NCBI GenBank assembly: GCA_911728435.2 | Contig: OU452203.1 | Span: 21,224,293 to 21,288,292, forward strand | Source: Apoderus coryli | Taxonomy: Eukaryota; Arthropoda; Insecta; Coleoptera; Attelabidae | Direction: 5' to 3' | Length of the DNA stretch: 64,000 bases | In this document: positions 22,097 to 31,139 of the stretch, one piece after another | Position numbering within the stretch: the first letter of the stretch is position 1 | Layout of the letters: every line of letters starts with the position of its first letter | Notes under the pieces: model-generated | Seen by the model: the letters and a program-made list of their open reading frames with translations, nothing else | Told to the model about the DNA's origin: nothing | The model's database searches: none | Program-made: the position numbers and the translations under genes

Positions 22097-23614
22097 ATGT
22101 CGCGAAGATTTGGTATTGCATCTAACGATGCAATTAATGATATTATATCTAATAATATACCAAAAATACAATCAAATCAGAAAAATATGTATGGAAAATA
22201 TTTCTCGAGTTTTGTGCGACCAGAGAATACGAACTTAATGCTGAAACGAGCTTTGGCTAATATATTGAAAGATTATGCGGTAAATATGAGAAAAGCTGAC
22301 GAAACTGAATATAAAGCAGCAACTGTAAAAACAATTTGCTATACTACGAGTAGGCTACTCCAAGAAAAATACTTCAATGACTTCAAAATTGTATTTGACC
22401 CGTTTACCAGTTTATAATAACTTGCCGTGTGATTTGAGGTTTCTGAAGTCACCCGCCTTTAAATGCTCTTATAGGCGACGTTTGCTGGGTGCCTAGCATG
22501 TTGAGTCATTTGAGTTACCTTTCATTTGCTTACCTACTGATCAAATTGTCATTTGATTATAGATTATTTGCATTAATAGTTGTTTCTTTCTTTCTCATAG
22601 AGCGTTAAAATCTTTTTTATATATAAATAAGTTTGGGACATGGATTAAAAATCAGTTTATCTGCCTCCATATCCTTTTTGCAATGCTTTATACTTGTTTT
22701 TTTTTGTTTGCTTTATACTGTAATTATATAATTATGTATTGTGTTGCAAATAAACGGATTATTATTATTATTATTATATTCAAAAATGCGCGAGATGCAA
22801 GAAATGCAAAACGTAAAATATTACAACAGGATCCAAACAAACGAAAATGCAGTTCATCAAATTTGAGTTCAAGTGATTTGGCTAGAATCATTGGATTATG
22901 GGATGAATGTACACCAGAAGTTTTACAAAAATTTTTTACCATATTGTAGCTGTTGAGTTAGCTTGGCGAGGTGGTGAACCAGCTGATTGCCTTATAGATT
23001 ATTTCACGATTGAGAAAAATAATGATGGAACGCCAACCAACAGAATTGAATACAATCCAATATTCAGTAAAACATGCCAAGGAGGATCGAAAAGTTGTAC
23101 AAATAGTAAGTGGCTTGTTCCAAATATTGCAAACGAAAGTGCATGCCCTGTTCGGTTATTCCTTAGATTATTGTCCAAAAGGGGGAAAAATATTACTTCC
23201 AGTCGCCTAGTCTTGAGACCAAATCGTTTCTGGAAATCCGAAAGTGACACATGGTTTGACAATATACCGGTAGGCAAGAACACAATTAATATGTGGACCA
23301 AATCATCCGCGCAAGTTATTGGTTTGGACACTAAGTGTAAAAAGATATCCAATCATTCGAACAGATCAACTGCAGTTAGCCATTTGGCAAATAAAGGAAT
23401 TCCTGAACAGCAATTAATAAAAATAACAGGACATAGCAGCTTTAATTCAATTAAACCGTACTTGAATATTAACCAAGAACGCCATGGTGAAATAATCAAC
23501 ACCATGCGAGGAATTTCTTCAACAGTGGAAATTAACAATCCGTCAACTTCAGCAAACTCTTCTTCCAATTTAACATTTACCAATTGTACTTTTCACAACT
23601 GTAGTTTTAAATAA
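22097..23614 (+). pseudogene. Crypton-type tyrosine recombinase, split by a LINE and frameshifted
   Basis: The ORF starts at 22097, is interrupted at 22388 by a LINE insertion, resumes at 22,779 (FKNARDARNAKRK), shifts frame in an A/T run near 22,930 and runs to TAA at 23,614. The tyrosine-recombinase residues are all visible: Arg in AWRGGEP, HSNR (His-x-x-Arg), the GHSS histidine, and the nucleophile Tyr in IKPYL. The C-terminus TFTNCTFHNCSFK is typical of DUF3504/Crypton-derived proteins. Cryptons are DNA transposons that move by this enzyme through a circular intermediate. This copy cannot make an intact protein. A 3' fragment at 32,050-32,599 is nearly identical. Confidence 0.85.
22389..22778 (+). 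mobile_element. LINE 3' fragment inserted in the Crypton, TSD TTCAAAA
   Basis: TTCAAAA occurs at 22,382-22,388 and 22,779-22,785; removing the insert and one copy restores the Crypton reading frame (NDF then KNARD). The insert encodes the end of a LINE ORF (PVYNNLPCDLRFLKSPAFK, stop), a 3' UTR, an AATAAA and an (ATT)n tail. It is a typical 5'-truncated target-primed insertion and postdates the Crypton. Confidence 0.88.
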
Positions 23615-23710
23615 AAATGAATAATATTTGTCAGATTGACAATCAAATTTTTGATATCTGCAAAGTAAAAAATTATCTTATCGAATACTCGGGCCTTGAT
23701 AAATACTCTA

Positions 23711-23822
23711 AATTTTGTCATAGAGACTCCTTAAAGCGAGTTGCTCAAGGATAAAAGCTCTCGGCCTGCGGCCTTGGGCTATTATCAAGCAACACGCTTT
23801 CGGCATTCTCTATGACAAAATT
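23711..23822. other. Crypton 3'-terminal long hairpin
   Basis: Perfect 16-bp arms AATTTTGTCATAGAGA (23,711-23,726) and TCTCTATGACAAAATT (23,807-23,822) enclose further pairing: GCGAGTTGCT with AGCAACACGC, and GGCC-TGC-GGCC at the tip. The same hairpin ends the second copy near 32,485-32,587. Homology between copies stops ~15 bp later (ATTATCA at 23,837 and 32,599), so it lies at the element's 3' boundary. Confidence 0.75.
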
Positions 23823-23837
23823 ATCTCGGTATTATCA

Positions 23838-24131
23838 GGACCCTAGGGGTATTCCTACTGAAAATACAATAATTGACAAAAAGAGTGTTACTTAAGTCTA
23901 TAAAAAACTTGTTTTAGTTTTTAACATATTTTATTTTTATACAGTATGTCCACAGGAAAAGTATTCAAGAGGAAAAACTTTCTTATTTTTCAGTATATCG
24001 AAAAATGTTACTCTTGATAAACGGTTTTGCTGGTTCTTAAAGTAAGATTGGGATAGAAAAATTTAACATTTGTTATACGGAGTGATCAGAAACTTGAAAA
24101 AACTTTAAATGGTACAAAAGTAAAGTACACT
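23838..24131. other. Short spacer between Crypton and BEL/Pao remnant
   Basis: No gene is recognised. Confidence 0.3.
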
Positions 24132-24590
24132 TATTTGATAATATCAAGACCATTGACTTATTTATCTGAATATCCAGATGATCTTATTCCCCTAACACCG
24201 GCCATGTTTATCCAGGATATAACAACCAGCGATGTTCCAGATATAGATGAAATCGACAGAAAATCATTAATAATGAGATACAAATATTTACAAAAGTTAA
24301 AGGATGGTTTGAGAACTCGATTTAGGAAGGAATACCTGGCAACACTTGTTCATTATGGCAAACGAAACCCTAACAAACTTCAACCTGGAGACATAGTTCT
24401 GGTTGAAGTACAAAATTGCAAAAGAATAAATTGGCCTATGGCTCGAGTATTAGAAATATTTCCTGGACGAGATAACATTGCGCGTGTTGCAAAGTTTCGA
24501 GTTAATGGAAAAGATATAGTGCGACCATTTCAACAGCTATATCCACTCGAAGTAAATGCAACAAATCCATTAGTTCAAAAGGAAGGTTAA
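24132..24590 (+). pseudogene. BEL/Pao retrotransposon integrase C-terminal (DUF5641) fragment
   Basis: The frame reads ISRPLTYLSEYPDDLIPLTP, then FRKEYLATLVHYG, LQPGDIVLVEVQN, WPMARVLEIFPG and RPFQQLYPLEV. The order NSRPLT..., W/F-x-x-EYL, GD-VL, RV-E-PG, RPV-L-PLE is the DUF5641 domain that closes BEL/Pao integrases. It ends in TAA 37 bp before the LTR. The rest of pol is absent upstream. Confidence 0.85.
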
Positions 24591-24626
24591 GTTGTTCCAA
24601 TTCGGCAAATTGTAACGGGGGGAGAA

Positions 24627-24835
24627 TGTTGGAAATAGAAACGCCCAGTATTCATATTTTAATTATTTTACTTATATTGCCACCATATTTTTGTTTAACA
24701 CTTTTAATTGTGGTTTTGATTGTTAATGTCATTAGAATTGAATTTAATAAAAACGTCAGTCAGTCGCAATGTATTTTTCTTAATAAAAAAATAGAGACAA
24801 GACATAACAATAATATATAATACCAATTTTCAACA
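24627..24835 (+). repeat. BEL/Pao 3' LTR with polypurine tract
   Basis: GGGGGGAG (24,617-24,624) is the polypurine tract. The LTR begins TGTTGGAA and ends TTTTCAACA, with TG...CA ends forming a short inverted repeat, about 209 bp. An internal AATAAAA near 24,739 can serve as polyadenylation signal. No 5' LTR partner is present in the window. Confidence 0.6.
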
Positions 24836-25320
24836 AAATCGGCCTACTTTTGTTTATTTGAAGTCATTCAATTTATTTAAATTCCAAATTAACAACTCAT
24901 TTTGTAGAGGAACACCCCAAATTATCATTAAGAAGGAAGGACCGGAAAATCTCGAATTCATTAAAAAGTCGCGAATTCAGAAGATATTAAAACACAACAA
25001 GATACATCGGCGATGATTCCTGTGGACATACCTTATACAAATAAAATATGTTAAAAACTAAAACATTTTTCTTTATCTTATAAACTTAAGCAACACATTA
25101 AGATGTTGAATGGCGGATATTTGAAGGGAAATATGAGGGATTTTTTTATATATGGATATTGTCTAATACAGAAAGTTTTCACGTACAAGTTTAATTACAA
25201 GTGATTGTTAAATAGATAAATTAGGTAATAAAGTAATATTATCATTATTAAATATTAGAATCATAGAACAAAATGAGGAAAAAGTTGCTGACTTTGCACT
25301 CAATTTATTAAGTAATTATT
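24836..25320. other. Intergenic DNA
   Basis: No gene is recognised. Confidence 0.3.
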
Positions 25321-25329
25321 CATTGTTGT

Positions 25330-25795
25330 AGCCTCAAAATACCTTATTACCTAATCCAAACCTTAGTCTTTAAAACCCTATTAAAATTTTTGCTACCAGA
25401 TACGTATTAGTGGAGATTTTCATCCACAAAAATATATCTGTAAATTTGAAAAAATTACCCATGTGTGAACTCAATTTATGAGTTAACTATTTAATCTTTC
25501 CGCTTGAAAATACTTCATTACCTAATCCCATGTTTTGTCTTTAAAACCCTATGAAAATTTTTCCTAGCAGATACGTCTTAGTGGCGACTACCATGCGCAA
25601 AATTATGCCTGCAAAGCGAAATATGATGATTTTCTAACTCTGTTTTTGAACTAACTATCCAATATTTCAACTTCAAAATACTTCAATACCTAATCCCATC
25701 TTTACTCTTTAACCCCCTATCAAAATTTTTGCTACCAGATACGTATTAGTGGAGTCTACCGTGCGCAAAAATAGGTCTGCAAACGATTGTATTCA
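25330..25795. repeat. Tandem repeat, about three units of ~172 bp
   Basis: Recurring landmarks are AAAATAC(C)TT...ACCTAATCC (near 25,335, 25,507 and 25,678), CTTTAAAACCCTAT, and CAGATACGTATTAGTGG or variants (near 25,398, 25,569 and 25,736). Units have diverged by several percent. No ORF spans it. Confidence 0.75.
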
Positions 25796-26195
25796 AACGC
25801 CCCTCTTAAAAAGTTTCCTTTTTGTATATCATGTCACTTATTGTAAGGAAAAATATTCAAAGATTGAAAACTTTATAGAAAATAGGGAAAACAACGACGT
25901 TGTATTTTGGATTGATAATTAATTAATTGAAGACACAATCTTTAAAATATCATTAAAAACCTTTTTAATATAATAGGTACCTACTTAAAATATAATTTAA
26001 ATTTAATTAGAATAACGTCATTAGAACAATAAAGAGGTATTTAAGATATTTTACTAAAGACGTCAGAGCTCCTTTACTTTCTTCATTCATCGTCAAGAAG
26101 TCAACGATGCTTTAATTATTCAAGTCAACATAATCTTTATTAGATTGAAAAGTGTATTTTACCATCTAGTGTTACCAGTTTAGAGTGTTTTTATA
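25796..26195. other. Promoter-side flank of gene B
   Basis: No other gene is recognised. It presumably contains the gene B promoter; no decisive TATA box was identified. Confidence 0.35.
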
Positions 26196-29100
26196 ATGAT
26201 AGCTCAGGGTATTTTATTGTCATGTTTATTGGTTCTTTTGAATGGGGTACAAAGATCCTCGGCAATAAATCGACGTAAGTTTTAGATAATGGAATTATTA
26301 TTATTTTAATTGCATTTTTATTGAAAGAGTTGATAATGTATTTTTGCGTTTTTTGATTGTTTCAAATCTTCAAAGCGAAAAAGTAGATTTTCGGTTTATA
26401 CAGAGTATAAGCTGTAAAAACCCCTGTATATTTCCGAAAATAATCGTTATTTTGAAAAACTTTCTCCTTTCAAATGAATTTCTTACTTTTACTAGCATGA
26501 CAGGTAATATTCTTCTAGATTCTCCAATAACTTTAGCTCTCAGTTCTTCCAAATTTACTGGTCTGTTTTTGTAGATGCTATTCTTCACATGATATGACAG
26601 GGTGTCAAATCTGCAGAGTGGGGAGCCATTCGATAGCTCCTCGACGACCAATTGATCTTTCTACAAAAACTTTATGCAAATATTGCCCCATATCTTTACC
26701 AAAATGACTAGCTGAGTTCGTCCGTCCATCATCCAGCGTGGATTTTTGGAAGACCAATATTGAAAGTTTCGTGTATTTACGAATGCATCCAAAGTTAAAG
26801 TAGCTTCATCAGTGAAAATAATGTTTCTTGTAAAGTTTGGATTTAAGTTAATTTGGTTTAACATAGTTCAAACGTAATGTATACAATACATCGAGAGGCG
26901 ATCGCGATATATTTCTCGGTCCGGAAATTGGAGCAATATTTAGTGGGTAATCATTTCACTTTGAGAACAGATCATCGTCCACTTTTGGCGATATTTGGAG
27001 AACACAGAGGCGTGCCCCAGATGCACGCGAACAGGCTTGTCAGATGGTCGGTATACTTATCCAGTTTCGACTATAAAATTGTGCCAAAAATGATACCAAA
27101 TAACTTTTCTTCAAAGTTTTTTTCAAAATAACGATTATTTTCGGAAATATACAGGGGTTTCCACATTTTATACTCACTCTGTATATATTTTTTCATAAAG
27201 TAATCCATTTCAAAGCGAAATTTGGAAATGAAACGACGTCTACTCCACAAAATACGTTATTTATATATGTTCAAATCACAGGAGGAACATAACCAGACAT
27301 GTTTCGGAATATTATATACCAACTTCAATGGCATAGCATATATTATAATTTACATAAACTCAGATCATTAGTGGAAAATTCAAATTTACACATCTATAAT
27401 AGTCACCATGTGACAATTTTTAAATGAGTACAATTGATTGTGTGAATTTTGAAGCGCCTGTATATTTGGATTTAAAAACTCGAAATCTACTAATCTATAC
27501 TTAGTAACTTTTGTTTTTTACAGCAACATTTATTGAACCATGTTCGAGAGCTGATAAAAACGTAGACGATTGCCTAACGAGAAGTGCTCAAATTGCTTTA
27601 CCATTTATTCTAAAAGGTATGTCAAAAATATCCCATTTCAATGTAGTACCTATTCGAATAAATAATTACACATTATTTTTAGGAGACAAAAGATTAAAAA
27701 TCCCAGCTCTTAACCCTCTGCACGTACCCCTAGTCGACTTAGTGGGAGCCCAAGGTTTCCATTTACAACTTAAAGATATTAAAGTTCACGGATTGGGTAG
27801 TATCGTATTTCAGAGTATTAGGTATGTCTATAAAAATATTTAAAATCCTAGATCCGCCCCTGGGTGAGTACTAAAAGTATCTACAGTCTATATGGGACTA
27901 TTGACGTGGATGTTAATTATAACCACATTTCTAGTAAAACAAACTTGATCTGACTGGATATCTTCCAGTTTTTCTTCGTTATCAATCGCTAAAGGCTATT
28001 CACATTTTATATTTTTGTCAAATAAACAATTAAAAAAAAAATTTCTGGACATTTCGAGATTTCCAAAAACATTTAATCATATGATTCTAGAGATTGCGAC
28101 TTACATTTCATTCATCTCTCCTTTATATTTCACTGACACCTACTGTAGTACCGAGTCCTGTTTGATATTTATATTTATCCAATTTGACTCATGTGTTCCT
28201 TGAATTTCTAGATCTGATTTTGTTAAAAACCAAATGACTGTTAAGACGCATTTGGCCAATCTAGATATTGTTGGTAATTATGAGATCAAAAGCAATTCTG
28301 GTGCAATAAGGATTAATGGTAATGGGCCATGCAGGATTTCATTAGGTAAGGACGAAAAGTTACGCATAAAAAATTTGAGATAAAATTTCAATGAAATTTT
28401 TTAGGACCTTCGTTACTTAGTTACTGTTGTTTAAAATAATTTCTTCGTAACTCATATGTACTAAAATGGTCAAATTTTTTTGTTAATTTGTTATTTCAGT
28501 TGGAGGCAATTATACGTACAATTTTGGATGGGACCCTCAAATAAGGAAGGGCGTGGAATATGCAAAAATCAAAAACGGATATTTGGATTATACTCTCGAT
28601 AGAGTCCTTATTAAATTCGATAATTTGTTTAATGGTGATCCTGTATTAGGTAAGATAAATAATATGTTCTCTGACCACTTGGTTCTACGGACTTATTTAC
28701 TGCGATTACTTTTTTCTATAGAAAATAAAAGTCCTATTTGTTAAATATATTTATTGTTATATTACAAATTATTACAATTTTTCATCACTGACTGAACTTC
28801 TTTCTTTGAGAAATGGGCAACATTACTACTTGTGTTTATTTATACAAATGCAATGCATAATCAGCCATATCTTGTACCTTTCCATTTGGGGATTGCTCAA
28901 GCAGCCTTTAGACATAACGTACTGTCAATTCCACTCACATAAACAATTTAAATATGTTTACTTTGAAGTCGTTAACTTTTTAGCTATACTATATTTTTTT
29001 CAAAATTAGTGACCGATATGTTCTTTAAAAAAGTCATATTTTGACAGAAACAATATTTTTTAAAAATCAACCGAGGCATGCTATAAGGGTTAGTGACAAT

Positions 29101-31017
29101 TTTTATCCCCCTATTTTTTACGCCACTGGAATAAATATATCTGTTTATTTTTTTTTAATTCCCTGTTCATTTTTGCTTAAAAAAACAATGAGTCTAATGG
29201 GAACGGTCTTTGCCTCTAAAGTCTACAAATGCCTGAGATTCTAATTCAAAAACGCCTATAAATATTTTTTTAATTTCGTGAGCGATATGAAATATCGCTA
29301 GTGTTTAGGGTATACAATAACCCACGCTAAGTACATAAAAGCCGAAACGACCACATTCGGCGTTGAAGCTAAGTATTGTTCTACTTTACATCACACAAAA
29401 AATGCCAAAACTATATGATTTTGTCGAAGTTGTTAAAGGTTGTACAAATAAAGTAACCGTAAAGGAAATGGATTTCTCCAACGTCAAAAAATTGCCTAGT
29501 AGGACGACCCAATATCAGCCTCAAAAAATTAATAATACAGGCCTTTGCTAAAGGATATAGTTCAGATTACTGTAAAAACAACTTACTATTTCCAAATTCA
29601 CATAGAACTTCCCAAAAGACTTTTTAATTTGAAAATTGTAGACAATTATGGTGATAGAGACAGAGGAATAACGGAAAAAAGAAAAAATACCATACCTAAA
29701 AATCTGAGTTCTATTTTTCCTCCACATAAGTTAGAATTTTGGAAAATCTGACTGACTGACAACTCGTCTGTGTCATTAATTGATAAGATTGAGGATGAAT
29801 AGATTTGTTGCGAAAAAAGGAAAGAGCCTATTTTACATTTTTTAAATGTTTTTGTTGTTTCCATAGTTTTCTTGGAGTTTTAAATCAATGGCCCTTTTAT
29901 TTCAATATTTTTATTTTTGAGTTTATTAGTTCCTATATTGTAATGTCTTTTTTTCAGTGGTTTTCAAGAATACTCTATAATATTGCATTAAACAAATTAA
30001 AATTACCATTTTATGAAGACAATTTGTTGTCATAACAAACAAAAAAACAATAAAATTGTTACCAAAAACCTTTACATACGGCTTTTATGGCTAGTAAAAT
30101 TACGAAATGAACAACGTATAATGCCGCATGTGAAGGGATTTTTAGGGTTACGCCGATTTTACAATATGTAGGTAATCACTAATTATTTGTCAACATTTTG
30201 GTAAAAAAATCAAGATCCTACGTTAAATATCAACCGAAATAAATTCAAATGAAAAGTTGCAAATCTTTAAACGTCATTTTCTCAAAACTATCCGAAGTGT
30301 ACATGCGGCCTTTTTCCATAGCAGGGCATTATAGGGGTTAGTGACCCTTTTTATTCTCTATTTTTGACGCCACTGTAATAAATATATTTTTTTTAATTTC
30401 CTGTTCATTTTTGCTTAAAAAAGTACTAAATTTTTATGCAGGAATTGCCTCTAAACGAACGTTTGCAAGTAAAGTTGAAAGTAGGAACTTTAATACATAC
30501 TTTACTTGCAGACTTTTATTTAAAGGCAAATTCCTGCAAAACCGTTCACTTTAGACCCATGAAAAGTTATTATTTTTTTAACCAAAATGAACAGGGAATT
30601 TAAAAACACTTAAAAAGATATATTTATTCCCGTGGCGTAAAAAATAGGGGGATAAAAAGTGTCACTAAATTTGAAAAACAATATTTAAAGGCGATTTTGA
30701 ATTATGGCAAATTTTCGATTTTAAATTTGAACCTTTGCCACCCTGTATCTAGACAAATAAGCCCTTTAAGGGTATATGTCCCCATATCAAAATACATGAA
30801 TTAGCGAGAGCTTTCTGTGGTAGAACGTTGTCGGTTTATGTTAGACATTATTTATGTTATAGGTCCATCTACAAATACATTTCTAAACGAAAACTGGGAG
30901 GTGATCCATAACGACTTGAAGCTGCCGATTCGTAAAATACTGGAAAAAATAGAAACTGACATCGTAACGAAGATATTTTTAAATATCCCGTCTAATCAAT
31001 TAATTTTAAGCCAATAA
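26196..31017 (+). CDS. Takeout/JHBP-family secreted protein, gene B
   Basis: Six exons, 26196-26274, 27524-27616, 27683-27821, 28212-28345, 28500-28649 and 30863-31017, join in phase to 249 residues. Residues 1-~24 (MIAQGILLSCLLVLLNGVQR) form a signal peptide. The Cys pair (EPCSRAD, DDCLTRS), GDKRLKIPALNPLHVPLVD, GNGPCRIS, FDNLFNGDPVL and NTFLNENWEVIHNDLKLP are in the family order. A third cysteine in GNGPC is unusual beside genes A and C. Intron 1 holds mariner and gypsy debris, intron 5 (2.2 kb) foldback repeats. AATAAA overlaps or follows the stop (31,013 and 31,027). Function by family: binding and carrying a small hydrophobic ligand outside the cell. Confidence 0.88.
26396..27182 (-). 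mobile_element. Deleted mariner/Tc1-type element with inverted ends in gene B intron 1
   Basis: Matching inverted segments at ~26,396-26,465 and ~27,115-27,182 (CCCCTGTATATTTCCGAAAA and its complement) bound the element. The minus strand inside encodes NIIFTDEATLTLDAFVNTRN and NPRWMMDGRTQ (first catalytic Asp region), then after a deletion NSIYKNRPVNLEELRAKVI and RILPVMLVKVRNSFERR (transposase C-terminus). The middle of the catalytic domain is gone. Confidence 0.65.
26877..27095 (+). pseudogene. Ty3/gypsy RNase H fragment nested in the mariner remnant
   Basis: The translation HREAIAIYFSVRKLEQYLVG, then TLRTDHRPLLAIFGEHRG, QMHANRLVRWSVYLSSFDYK is the classic end of a gypsy RNase H domain (TDH/RPL motif intact). 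Only ~70 residues are present, with no flanking RT or integrase and no LTR. It lies between the mariner coding part and that element's right inverted end. Confidence 0.8.
29010..29260. repeat. Single arm of the foldback family in gene B intron 5
   Basis: The text GTTAGTGACAATTTTTATCC, TTACGCCACTGG, ATTCCCTGTTCATTTTTGCT matches in order the left arm of the palindrome at 30,330 and of the element at 43,020. No matching right arm lies beside it. Confidence 0.6.
30330..30685. repeat. Foldback palindrome in gene B intron 5
   Basis: The left arm (GGGTTAGTGACCCTTTT, GACGCCACTGTAATAAATAT, CCTGTTCATTTTTGCTTAAA, AGGAATTGCCTCTAAA) is mirrored by the right arm (TTTAAAGGCAAATTCCTGCA, GAACAGGGAATTTAAA, TGGCGTAAAAAATAGGGG, AAAAGTGTCACTAA). 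The loop contains TACTTTACTTGCAGACTTTT. The arms are ~150 bp and imperfect. Confidence 0.75.
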
Positions 31018-31139
31018 AAAATTATAATAAATAACTTTTATCATGATGTATAAAAAAAAACGAGAAAACAACTAAAAAGTTTATTTATTTATATAAAGAA
31101 GATCCATTTTTAAGTACAACAGGTTTTTTAATAAATGTT
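31013..31139. terminator. Shared tail-to-tail 3' region of genes B and C with opposed poly(A) signals
   Basis: Stops of gene B (TAA, 31,015-31,017) and gene C (TGA, 31,141-31,139) are 121 bp apart. AATAAA for gene B occurs at 31,013 and 31,027; TTTATTTATTTAT at 31,080-31,092 gives AATAAA for gene C on the minus strand. Transcripts processed downstream of either signal would overlap as antisense 3' UTRs. Confidence 0.55.

Noticed and set aside
22760..22777. (ATT)n run as an independent microsatellite
   Set aside because: It is the tail of the LINE insertion, as shown by the flanking TSD.
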